A stretch of 14,953 nucleotides of DNA from BP-133 sp040756995. GTDB lineage: Bacteria; Actinomycetota; Acidimicrobiia; IMCC26256; BP-133. The stretch spans positions 1 through 14,953 of the forward strand of contig JBFLYK010000089.1 in NCBI GenBank assembly GCA_040756995.1, written 5' to 3'. Below are positions 1 to 7,151 of the stretch, piece by piece. The notes beneath the pieces are model-generated. The model made no database searches, was not told where the DNA came from, and saw nothing but the letters and a program-made list of their open reading frames with translations. Within the stretch, counting starts at the first letter, position 1, and every line of letters starts with the position of its first letter. A program made the translations under genes and the position numbers.

Positions 1-2
1 CC

Positions 3-986
3 GAGAAGGGCGGGGTGCACGGCCGCAACGTCGAGGTCGTCTTCCGCGACGACAAGTACAACCCGACCAGCGCCGTCCAGGTCTGCCGGGAGATGGTCGA
101 GAAGGAGAAGGTCTTCCTCATCATCGGATTCGCCGGCTCCGACCAGATCACCGCCTGCGCCCGCTACGCCGAGACGGTCAACGTCCCCTACTTCTCGGGC
201 GGCGTCAACGAGGAGGGCCTGGCTGGCCTCAACCGGTACTTCGCCATCTCCCAGACCTACGACCAGCAGTCCTCGACGCTGGCCAAGCTGATGAAGAACC
301 GGATCAAGAAGACGAAGGTCGCCATCGTGGTGATCGAAACACCGGCCCTGAACAGCACGGTCCGGAGCATCACGCGGGAGATCACCCGGGTGGGCGGCCT
401 GCAGATCGTCCGGACCAGCCGGATCGGGAAGTACGCCTCCGACGCCGAACTGCTCTCCGAGGCGCAGCAGTTGCGCAACGCCGGGGCCGAGACCGTCTAT
501 GTGATCGCGGCGCCGATCCCGTTCATCAAGCTGGCCACCAACGCCCGGGCCCAGGCCTACAACCCGACCTGGGTCGGACCGGGCACGACCGTCGGCTTCC
601 AGGTCGTGGCTCAGGCCGGGTGCCCGGCGATCGGTGCAGCCAAGTTCCTGTCGCCGTTCCCCCAGCTCGACGCCATCGACGAGCTCGACCCCGACTACAA
701 GCCCGCCTACCGCCGCTACGTCGGCAACAACCCCGACGACATCGGCATCCTCAACTGGGGCATGAACAAGACCGTCCACCAGATGCTCGAAGCGACCGGG
801 CCCGACCTGTCCCGCCAGAGCTTCCTCAAGACCGTCACCAGCGGTCGGGTCTTCCGCTCCAACGTCTACCCCGACGTGAGCTACGACGCCAAGATCCGGT
901 TCGGGGCCCGCACCGCCCACCTGCTGGAGGCGGATTGCGGGACACGCAGCTGGAAGACCGCCGGCCGCTTCGTGGCCGACTTCTAG
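3..986 (+). CDS. livK: HAAT-family ABC transporter substrate-binding protein (5' partial)
   Basis: This is the extracytoplasmic ligand-binding component of a branched-chain amino acid type (HAAT) ABC importer. The reading frame is open to the left edge and already reads EKGGVHGRNVEVVFRDD at its first codons. That is the usual stretch about 60-80 residues into a type I periplasmic-binding fold, so the true start and lipoprotein signal lie outside the window. The GTG at position 15 is an internal Val codon. Later features fit the Peripla_BP_6 type: a conserved hydrophobic segment (VFLIIGFAGSD), a central hinge region (KVAIVVIETPALNS) and a C-terminal lobe ending in KTAGRFVADF. LivH begins 9 bases after the stop, so the genes are an operon. 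The ligand cannot be read from sequence; such proteins bind branched-chain amino acids but also amides, urea or aromatic compounds. Confidence 0.88.
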   Translation, partial: EKGGVHGRNVEVVFRDDKYNPTSAVQVCREMVEKEKVFLIIGFAGSDQITACARYAETVNVPYFSGGVNEEGLAGLNRYFAISQTYDQQSSTLAKLMKNRIKKTKVAIVVIETPALNSTVRSITREITRVGGLQIVRTSRIGKYASDAELLSEAQQLRNAGAETVYVIAAPIPFIKLATNARAQAYNPTWVGPGTTVGFQVVAQAGCPAIGAAKFLSPFPQLDAIDELDPDYKPAYRRYVGNNPDDIGILNWGMNKTVHQMLEATGPDLSRQSFLKTVTSGRVFRSNVYPDVSYDAKIRFGARTAHLLEADCGTRSWKTAGRFVADF

Positions 987-995
987 GCCGACCCG

Positions 996-1898
996 ATGCG
1001 CCAGGCACTGATCATCGGGATCGTGGCCGGTTCCGGCTACGGGCTCATCGCCCTCGGGCTCGTGCTGGTCTACAAGTCGAGCGGCATCTTCAACTTCGCC
1101 CAGGGCGAGTTCGGCACGATCGCCGTCTACGGCCTCTGGGGCGCCCATGCCGCCGGCGTCCCCTACGGGCTGGCCATGGCGCTGGGACTGCTCGCCGCTC
1201 TGGCCAGCGGGCTGGCCACCGAGCGCTTCGTGGTGCGGCCCCTGTTCGCCGCCCCCCGCGTGACACTGCTGGTGGCCACGGCCGGCGTGTCCCTGCTGGC
1301 CATCGGTACCGAGCGATGGCTCGGCCAGAACCGGCTTCGTTTCGTGCCGCCGGCCCTCCCCCGGCTCGACCGGGTGTCGGTCTTCGGCTTCTCCGTCTCC
1401 GATCAGCGGCTCCTCGTTATCGCCGCACTGCTGATCTTGGCCGTGGTCGGAGCGCTGTTCTTCTCCCGCACCAACCTCGGACTGGCGATCCTCGGCCTCA
1501 GCCAGAACCCGCTGGCCACCGAACTGATGGGCATCAGCGCCCAGCGGCTGTCCCTCTTCACCTGGGGGGCGGCGGCCGTCCTCGGCGGGCTGGGCGGGAT
1601 CCTGTCCGCCCCGCTGGCCAGCGGCTTCGGCGCCGGGTTCGTCACGCTGTCGGCGCTGATTCCCGCTTTCACCGCCGCCGTGCTCGGCGGGATGACCAGC
1701 CTGCCCGGCGCCTTCGTGGGCGGAGTGATCGTCGGCGTGGCCGAAAGCCTCGCCGTCTACTACCCGATCTTCTCCGACATCCCCGGCGCGTCGTCGGTCA
1801 TGGTCTTCGCCCTGCTCGTGACGGTGCTCACCGTGCGGCCCCGGGGACTGCTCGGTTCCCGGACGGTCGATGCCGCGGCGGCGGAGCGGTCGCTGTGA
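996..1898 (+). CDS. livH: HAAT ABC transporter permease LivH
   Basis: Inner-membrane permease subunit of the importer, 300 residues, the usual length for LivH. The N-terminus (GYGLIALGLVLVYKSSGIFNF followed by AQGEF) is the characteristic first helix and loop of the family. About eight hydrophobic segments follow. The stretch around 155-185 (RTNLGLAILGLSQNPLATEL, then MGIS) is the cytoplasmic loop expected to contact the ATPase. The ATG at 996 fits the family N-terminus although no clear Shine-Dalgarno precedes it; with only 9 bases from the upstream stop, translational coupling is likely. The stop TGA overlaps the GTG start of livM as GTGA. It would pair with LivM to form the translocation channel. 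Confidence 0.93.
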   Translation: MRQALIIGIVAGSGYGLIALGLVLVYKSSGIFNFAQGEFGTIAVYGLWGAHAAGVPYGLAMALGLLAALASGLATERFVVRPLFAAPRVTLLVATAGVSLLAIGTERWLGQNRLRFVPPALPRLDRVSVFGFSVSDQRLLVIAALLILAVVGALFFSRTNLGLAILGLSQNPLATELMGISAQRLSLFTWGAAAVLGGLGGILSAPLASGFGAGFVTLSALIPAFTAAVLGGMTSLPGAFVGGVIVGVAESLAVYYPIFSDIPGASSVMVFALLVTVLTVRPRGLLGSRTVDAAAAERSL

Positions 1899-2935
1899 GC
1901 ACGCCGGCGGGAGGACGGGCCGCTCGGAGCACGGTTCTGGCGGGCCTGCTGGCCGGCCTGGTGTTGGTGTTCCCCCTCACCCGCAGCGGGATCGAGGTCA
2001 ACGTCTACACCGAGGCCGTGATCTACGCCATCATCGGCTTGTCGCTCAACGTGCTGCTGGGCTACGCCGGCCAGATCTCCCTCGGCCATCAGGCGTTCGT
2101 CGGGATCGGCGCCTTCACCTCGGCCTACATGATCACGGTCCAGGAGCAGAACTTCGTGGCCGCCATCGGCGTCACGATGCTGGTCGGGGCCGTTCAGGCG
2201 CTGCTGCTCGGCCTCGTCTCGCTCCGGGTCACCGGCCTGTACTTCGCCCTCGTGTCCCTCGCCTACGGGACCATGGCCGAAGACAGCGTGTTCAACATCG
2301 CTTCCCTGACCGGCGGTGCGGCCGGCCAGGCAGCCCCGAAACCGGCGGGCTTCGCCAGCGACCACCGCTACTACTACCTCTGCCTCGCCTTCCTCGCCGT
2401 CGTCCTCTACGTCGACTGGCGGCTGACGTCCACCAAGGCTGGCCGGGCACTCCTGGCCATCCGCCAGGACCGTCGGGTGGCGGCCAGCTTCGGCGCCGAT
2501 CTCAAGCGCTACACGCTCATCGCCTTCGTCATCTCCGGCGTCTTCGCCTCGGTGGCCGGCGCGCTGCTGGCCCACAACACCGGGTCGGTCGTCGCCAGCC
2601 AGTTTGAGTTCCAACTGGCGCTGGTGTTCGTGATCATGACGGTGGTCGGAGGACTGCGGAGCCGGGCCGGGGTCGTCGTCGGTTCGGTGTTCTTCTCACT
2701 CACGGATTACCTCTTCGACAAGCTGCAGCTGGCCAGCGCCGTCGACGCCGTCCCGTTGCTGCCCGACATGCCGCCCGACCTCGTCCCCCTCGTCCTCGGC
2801 CCGCTGCTGCTCCTCTTCACGCTGACCCGCCATCCCGGCGGGTTCGGGGAGGTGCTCCGGCCCCTCGGCCGATGGCTGCGGGAAGCGCCAGCGGTCGAGG
2901 GACCGGCTCCGAGCAAGGTTGAGGCTCATGCTTGA
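1895..2935 (+). CDS. livM: HAAT ABC transporter permease LivM
   Basis: Second membrane permease of the importer, 346 residues. Residues about 54-77 (LLGYAGQISLGHQAFVGIGA) are the LivM signature, and hydrophobic helices continue to about residue 315. A cytoplasmic loop at 185-215 (STKAGRALLAIRQDRRVAAS) is the probable ATPase coupling segment. The frame stays open far upstream (to about 620), but that part overlaps livK and livH and is out-of-frame GC-rich sequence. I chose the GTG at 1895 because it gives the overlapping GTGA with the livH stop, has GGAG at 1883-1886 eight bases upstream, and puts the first helix at a normal distance. The C-terminal tail (PLGRWLREAPAVEGPAPSKV) is polar and cytoplasmic. 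The gene overlaps the following ATPase gene by 8 bases. Confidence 0.92.
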   Translation: MSTPAGGRAARSTVLAGLLAGLVLVFPLTRSGIEVNVYTEAVIYAIIGLSLNVLLGYAGQISLGHQAFVGIGAFTSAYMITVQEQNFVAAIGVTMLVGAVQALLLGLVSLRVTGLYFALVSLAYGTMAEDSVFNIASLTGGAAGQAAPKPAGFASDHRYYYLCLAFLAVVLYVDWRLTSTKAGRALLAIRQDRRVAASFGADLKRYTLIAFVISGVFASVAGALLAHNTGSVVASQFEFQLALVFVIMTVVGGLRSRAGVVVGSVFFSLTDYLFDKLQLASAVDAVPLLPDMPPDLVPLVLGPLLLLFTLTRHPGGFGEVLRPLGRWLREAPAVEGPAPSKVEAHA

Positions 2936-4445
2936 GGTCGACGGCTGTTCCGTCAGCTTCGGAGGTGTCCAGGCGCTCCGTGACGTCTCGCTCATGGTCA
3001 GCGAACTGGAGATCGTCGGGATCATCGGCCCCAACGGCGCAGGCAAGACCACGCTGTTCGACGTCATCAGCGGGTTTCGCCGGCCCGACGCCGGGCGCGT
3101 GCGATTCCGGGGGATCGACATCACCGACCTTCCGGCTCACCGGCGGGCGGCGGCCGGGATGGCCCGGGCCTTTCAGAACGTCGGCCTGATCCGGGGCGCC
3201 ACCGTCCGAACCAACCTGCTGGCCGCCGAACACCTCACGGCGCGGTACTCCGCCACGGCCGGCATCCTCGGCCTTCCGGCCACGTGGTCCGACGAGCGGC
3301 GCCTCTCCAAGCGAGCCGCGACCATGGCCGAGATCCTCGGCCTCACCAGGCTGCTGGACCACGAGGTCGACGGGCTGCCCTACGGTCTGCTGAAACGGGT
3401 CGAGCTGGCCGCCGTGCTGGCCACGGATCCGGAGCTCGTCCTCCTCGACGAGCCGACGTCGGGACTGGGTCCGGCGGAGACCGAGGACTTCGCCGCCAAA
3501 CTTCTGGAGCTGCGGCGGGCCTTCCAGCTCACCGTGCTCATGATCGAGCATCACGTGCCGTTCGTCTCGGCGGTGTGCGACCACGTCTACTGCCTGAACT
3601 TCGGCGAGACGCTGGCAGCCGGGAAACCCGAAGAGGTGCGGACGCATCCCGAGGTGATCAAGGCCTACCTCGGCAAGGAAGAGCAGTCGTGGGTGCTCGG
3701 TGCCGAGAAGACCGGAGACCCGCTGGTCGTGGTCGACAACCTCGAGGTCCGCTACGGGACCGGCCACCGCCGCAGCCCCCCGGTCCTGCGGGATCTCTCG
3801 TTCGAGGTGTTCGACGGGGAGCGGCTGGTGCTCCTCGGCCTGAACGGTGCGGGCAAGACGACGATCCTCGCCACCCTGGCCGGGCTCCTGCGCCCGGAGA
3901 GCGGCTCGATCATCTTCGACGGCCGGGACATCACCGATCTCCCGGCCGCCGAGCGCGTGGCGCTCGGCATCACGCTCGTGCCCGAAGGGCGGCAGGTCTT
4001 CCCCGGGCTGACAGTCGACCAGAACCTCAGGCTCGGGGCCTGGATGCACCGCCGTGACGACGGCCTCATCGCCGAGTCCCGCGACCGGGTCCTGCGGCTG
4101 TTCCCCCGGCTCGCCCGCCGGGGCTGGCAGCCGGCCGGAACCCTCTCCGGCGGGGAGCAGCAGATGCTGGCCATCGCCCGGGCCTTGATGGCCAACCCCC
4201 GCCTGCTGCTCATCGACGAGGCCTCGCTCGGACTGTCCCCGGCCATCACCCAGGCGGTGTTCGAGATGATCGACGAGATCAACGCCGAAGGCATCACCGT
4301 CGTCCTCGTCGAGCAGGGCACGGCCGCCCTCGCCCACGCCGATCGGGCGATGATCCTCGAACGAGGCCGGATCGTGGACCAGAAGACCAGCGCCGAAACC
4401 GACCATGCCAGTCTGCGCGAGCGCTATCTGGGGACGCCCGCCTGA
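2928..4445 (+). CDS. livGF: Fused LivG-LivF ATP-binding protein of HAAT ABC transporter
   Basis: A single 505-residue chain holds both ATPase subunits, which are normally two separate proteins of about 240-260 residues. The N-terminal half (1-250) is LivG-like: Walker A GPNGAGKTT at 34-42, an FQN Q-loop at 82-84, a family-typical degenerate signature LPYGLLKRVELA at 150-161, Walker B LVLLDEP at 170-176 and H-loop IEHH at 206-209. The C-terminal half (265-505) is LivF-like: Walker A GLNGAGKTT at 304-312, PEGRQVFPGLTV at 352-363, canonical signature LSGGEQQ at 406-412, Walker B LLLIDEA at 426-432, and VEQ where other ABC ATPases have the switch His, as usual in LivF. I chose the ATG at 2928 (AAGG at 2915-2918) over an in-frame TTG at 2919. 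The joint lies near residues 250-265 (EEQSWVLGAEKTGD). The fusion fixes a 1:1 ATPase heterodimer for LivH/LivM. Confidence 0.93.
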   Translation: MLEVDGCSVSFGGVQALRDVSLMVSELEIVGIIGPNGAGKTTLFDVISGFRRPDAGRVRFRGIDITDLPAHRRAAAGMARAFQNVGLIRGATVRTNLLAAEHLTARYSATAGILGLPATWSDERRLSKRAATMAEILGLTRLLDHEVDGLPYGLLKRVELAAVLATDPELVLLDEPTSGLGPAETEDFAAKLLELRRAFQLTVLMIEHHVPFVSAVCDHVYCLNFGETLAAGKPEEVRTHPEVIKAYLGKEEQSWVLGAEKTGDPLVVVDNLEVRYGTGHRRSPPVLRDLSFEVFDGERLVLLGLNGAGKTTILATLAGLLRPESGSIIFDGRDITDLPAAERVALGITLVPEGRQVFPGLTVDQNLRLGAWMHRRDDGLIAESRDRVLRLFPRLARRGWQPAGTLSGGEQQMLAIARALMANPRLLLIDEASLGLSPAITQAVFEMIDEINAEGITVVLVEQGTAALAHADRAMILERGRIVDQKTSAETDHASLRERYLGTPA

Positions 4446-4462
4446 AACAAGGAGAAGAAAGC

Positions 4463-4948
4463 GTGGAACGGAAGAGAACCAAGCTGGGCCACCAGCTGGG
4501 CGTGCTGTTCTGTCTGGCGGGATTTGTCCTCCTGTGGGTGGGATGGAACGGTGCCGCCAGTTTCGACAGCTCCATCCGGCAGTTCCCGTACCTGATCTCG
4601 GGCGGGCTCGGAGGGCTGGGCCTCATCATCATCGGTGTCGGCCTGTGGACCGTCCAGTCCCAACGGGCCGAACGGGCCCGCCTGGAAGCGAACCTCGCCG
4701 GGCTCGAGCGGGTGCTGGAGACGCTGGTCGAGGTGGTGGGCCGGACGGCCGGCGATCGCGACGCGGCGTTCGTAGGCGAGAGCGGCCTCGTGCTGGCCGG
4801 AACGAGCGCCTACCACGACCCGACCTGCCCGCTGGTGCAGGACCACCCCCGCCTCCGGACGACGACCCCTGAGAGAGCGGCCGATTCCGGCCTCGCGCCG
4901 TGCCGGACCTGCGCCCCCGAGGTTCCGGCGGTCCAGATCTCCGGCTGA
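4463..4948 (+). CDS. Small two-helix membrane protein with C-terminal HxxxC...CxxC motif
   Basis: 161 residues, function unknown. The GTG at 4463 is well supported by AAGGAGAAG at 4449-4457. Two transmembrane helices are visible at about 11-28 and 42-62. A charged, coiled-coil-like segment follows at 65-93 (QRAERARLEANLAGLERVLE). The tail carries YHDPTCPLV at 117-125 and GLAPCRTCAP at 143-152, giving His118, Cys122, Cys147 and Cys150. The spacing resembles small zinc-binding modules such as the Ada N-terminal metal site, so a metal or redox role is plausible but unproven. It starts 17 bases after the LivGF stop and is probably cotranscribed, which suggests an accessory role with the importer. 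No catalytic domain is recognisable. Confidence 0.8.
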   Translation: MERKRTKLGHQLGVLFCLAGFVLLWVGWNGAASFDSSIRQFPYLISGGLGGLGLIIIGVGLWTVQSQRAERARLEANLAGLERVLETLVEVVGRTAGDRDAAFVGESGLVLAGTSAYHDPTCPLVQDHPRLRTTTPERAADSGLAPCRTCAPEVPAVQISG

Positions 4949-4960
4949 CGGGTCGACTTC

Positions 4961-4975
4961 CGCCCGGCTCGGGCG
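4961..4975 (+). terminator. Possible short terminator hairpin after the liv operon
   Basis: CGCCCG (4961-4966) and CGGGCG (4970-4975) form a perfect 6-bp stem with a 3-base loop, 12 bases after the last liv-operon stop. No T tract follows, so it would be a weak or structure-only terminator. Chance GC-rich pairing cannot be excluded. Confidence 0.3.
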
Positions 4976-4984
4976 CGGCTCGGC

Positions 4985-5011
4985 TCAACTCGGCGGGCGG
5001 CCGGCCGATCT
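4985..5011 (+). promoter_or_regulatory. Candidate sigma-28 (FliA/WhiG-type) promoter for flhA
   Basis: TCAA at 4985-4988 is followed after exactly 15 bases by GCCGATCT at 5004-5011. The sigma-28 consensus is TAAA-N15-GCCGATAA, so three of four -35 bases, the spacing, and six of eight -10 bases match, including the invariant GCCGAT core. The next gene is flhA, a class of gene that flagellar sigma factors control. Transcription would begin near 5017-5020, giving a leader of about 65-70 bases. The match was read by eye and not scored statistically. Confidence 0.5.
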
Positions 5012-5045
5012 AGGAAACGTCAAGCCGCCAGGACGGCGGTTTCCT
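5012..5045 (+). promoter_or_regulatory. Inverted-repeat hairpin in the flhA leader
   Basis: AGGAAAC (5012-5018) is the exact complement of GTTTCCT (5039-5045). Inside it GCCG (5024-5027) can pair with CGGC (5034-5037). An alternative 8-bp stem pairs AAGCCGCC (5022-5029) with GGCGGTTT (5035-5042), with one G-U pair. The element sits just after the putative sigma-28 promoter and 39 bases before the flhA start. It could be a leader structure, an operator, or a late terminator for the liv operon. The two pairings exclude each other in part. Confidence 0.4.
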
Positions 5046-5084
5046 CACAGCCCACGGACGGCGACCCCGAACCCGAGGTCGCAC

Positions 5085-7151
5085 TTGCGCAGTACCCGGC
5101 TGAGCCAGATCGGCGTCCCCGCGGCCGTCGTCGCCATCGTGGTGATGATGGTCGTGCCCCTGCCGACCGTCCTCCTCGACCTGCTGCTGGTCTGCAACCT
5201 GGCCGGCGCCACCGTGATCCTCCTCGTGAGCATGCACGTGCGGCGCGCCCTCGACTTCTCCATCTTCCCGTCGCTGCTGCTGATCGCCACGCTGTTCCGG
5301 CTGGCGCTCAACGTCAGCTCGACGCGGCTCGTGCTGCTCCACGGTGACGCCGGCAAGGTGATCGAGAGCTTCGGGCACTTCGTGGTCGGCGGCTCGGTGG
5401 TCGTCGGCCTCGTGATCTTCCTCATCCTGTCGGTGATCCAGTTCATCGTGATCACCAACGGTGCCGGGCGGGTGGCCGAGGTCGGCGCCCGGTTCACCCT
5501 CGACGCCATGCCCGGCAAGCAGATGGCCATCGACGCCGACCTCAACTCCGGGCTGATCACCGAGGACGAGGCCCGCCGCCGCCGTCGGGAGGTCGCCGCC
5601 GAGGCCGACTTCTACGGCGCGATGGACGGCGCCAGCAAGTTCGTCAAGGGCGACGCCATCGCCGGGCTGCTGATCACGATCATCAACCTCTTCGGCGGCT
5701 TCATCATCGGCGTGGTGCAGCACCACCTCAGCATCAGCGAGGCGGTCACCCGCTACAGCCTCCTGTCGGTGGGGGACGGGCTGGTGTCCCAGATCCCGGC
5801 CCTGTTGATCTCGATCGCCTCCGGTCTCGTCGTCACCCGGGCCGCCACCGAGGCCGACATGGGAACGGACCTGCTGGCCCAGCTCGGCCGCCAGGAGCAG
5901 CAGCTCCGGGTGGCGGGCAGCTGCATCGGCCTCATGGCGGTGGTTCCCGGCCTCCCCAAGGTCCCGTTCCTGCTCGTGGGAGCGGCGTTGTGGTTCGCCT
6001 CCGGCCGGGTGAAGCAGGCCAACGCCGCCGAGGCTGCGGCGGCGGCTTCAGCCGCCCTGAGCCCGGCCGGCGCCGAAGGCGCCGCCGGACGGGTTCCCGA
6101 CACCCCCGAGGAACTCGCTTCGTCGATGCGGGTGGAACCCCTCGAGCTGGAGATCGGCCTCGGGCTCATGGACCTGGCCGACACCGCCCGGGGCGGCGAT
6201 CTCCTCGACCGGGTGCGGGCCCTGCGGCGCAAGGTGGCCATGGAGCTCGGCATCGTGATCCCCCCGGTGCGGACCCGCGACAACCTCGACCTCCCGCCGT
6301 CGGCCTACGCCATCAGAGTCCACGGCGTGGAGGTGGCCCGGGGAGAGGCGCCGGGCGGTTCCGTCCTCGTGCTGGGAGAGCGGCCTCCCGGCGTGCCCGG
6401 CACGCCGACCCGGGATCCGGTGTTCGGCCTCGACGCCTCGTGGGTGCCGGCCGAGTTCGGCCCCCAGGCCGAGCTGGCCGGGGCCACGGTCGTCGACCGC
6501 GGTTCGGTGGTGACCGCCCACATGGCGGAAGTCGTGCGGGGGAACGCCGGCCGGCTCCTCAGCCGTCAGGACGTCAAGATGCTGGTCGACGCCGTGCGGG
6601 CCACCGACCCGGTGGTGGCCGACGAGTTCGGCACCGCCGGCCTGTCGCTGGCCGAGGTGCAGCGTGTCCTGCAGCTGCTGCTGGACGAGGTCGTGCCGAT
6701 CCGGGATCTCGTCCGGATCCTCGAAGTGCTGTCGGAACGGGCCCGGGTCACGAAGGATCCCGAGGTGCTGACCGAAGCCGTGCGGGGCGCCCTCGGGCCC
6801 TCGATCTCGGCCGGCCACGCCGCCGACGGCAAGCTGCCCGTCCTCACGCTCGACCCCATGCTGGAGCACGCCCTGATGGAGTCGCTCCGGCCGGGCGAGG
6901 CGGGGAGCTACCTGGCCCTCGACCCCGAGGTGGCCGAACGGCTGCTGACCCAGGTGGGGGCGGTGGCCACCGCCGCCGAGCAGCAGGGCCGGCAGCCGGT
7001 GCTGGTCTGCGCCGCTCCGATCCGGCCGGCGCTGCGCCGGCTCGTCCGCAACGTCAACCCCGGGCTCGCCGTCCTCTCCTACCTGGAGATCGGCCGGCAG
7101 CTCGAGCTCGAGAGCATGGGAGTGGTGAGCCTTGTCCCTGCAGCGGTGTGA
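5085..7151 (+). CDS. flhA: Flagellar biosynthesis protein FlhA
   Basis: Core membrane component of the flagellar type III export gate, 688 residues, close to the usual family length of about 690. The N-terminal half (1-307) is membranous with about eight hydrophobic helices. Family hallmarks are RALDFSIFPSLLLIATLFRL at 54-73, the FHIPEP-family signature (RVAEVGARFTLDAMPGKQMA at 129-148) and FVKGDAIAG at 186-194 with the conserved export-gate Asp190. An Ala-rich linker (311-335) leads to the cytoplasmic substrate/chaperone docking domain (about 345-688), ending RQLELESMGVVSLVPAAV. The TTG at 5085 is supported by GAGG at 5075-5078 and gives a typical N-terminus just before helix 1; no better in-frame start lies upstream. 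The last 20 bases overlap the next gene. A sigma-28-like promoter precedes it. No fliPQR or flhB is in the window, so the export genes are split here. Confidence 0.95.
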   Translation: MRSTRLSQIGVPAAVVAIVVMMVVPLPTVLLDLLLVCNLAGATVILLVSMHVRRALDFSIFPSLLLIATLFRLALNVSSTRLVLLHGDAGKVIESFGHFVVGGSVVVGLVIFLILSVIQFIVITNGAGRVAEVGARFTLDAMPGKQMAIDADLNSGLITEDEARRRRREVAAEADFYGAMDGASKFVKGDAIAGLLITIINLFGGFIIGVVQHHLSISEAVTRYSLLSVGDGLVSQIPALLISIASGLVVTRAATEADMGTDLLAQLGRQEQQLRVAGSCIGLMAVVPGLPKVPFLLVGAALWFASGRVKQANAAEAAAAASAALSPAGAEGAAGRVPDTPEELASSMRVEPLELEIGLGLMDLADTARGGDLLDRVRALRRKVAMELGIVIPPVRTRDNLDLPPSAYAIRVHGVEVARGEAPGGSVLVLGERPPGVPGTPTRDPVFGLDASWVPAEFGPQAELAGATVVDRGSVVTAHMAEVVRGNAGRLLSRQDVKMLVDAVRATDPVVADEFGTAGLSLAEVQRVLQLLLDEVVPIRDLVRILEVLSERARVTKDPEVLTEAVRGALGPSISAGHAADGKLPVLTLDPMLEHALMESLRPGEAGSYLALDPEVAERLLTQVGAVATAAEQQGRQPVLVCAAPIRPALRRLVRNVNPGLAVLSYLEIGRQLELESMGVVSLVPAAV

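Noticed and set aside
620..1894. N-terminal extension of the LivM frame over livK and livH
   Set aside because: The sequence is Arg/Pro-rich out-of-frame translation. The GTG at 1895 with GGAG and the GTGA overlap is the natural start.
4985..5084. c-di-GMP (GEMM) riboswitch before flhA
   Set aside because: None of the conserved GEMM core bases or its paired stems could be found; the hairpin is explained more simply.
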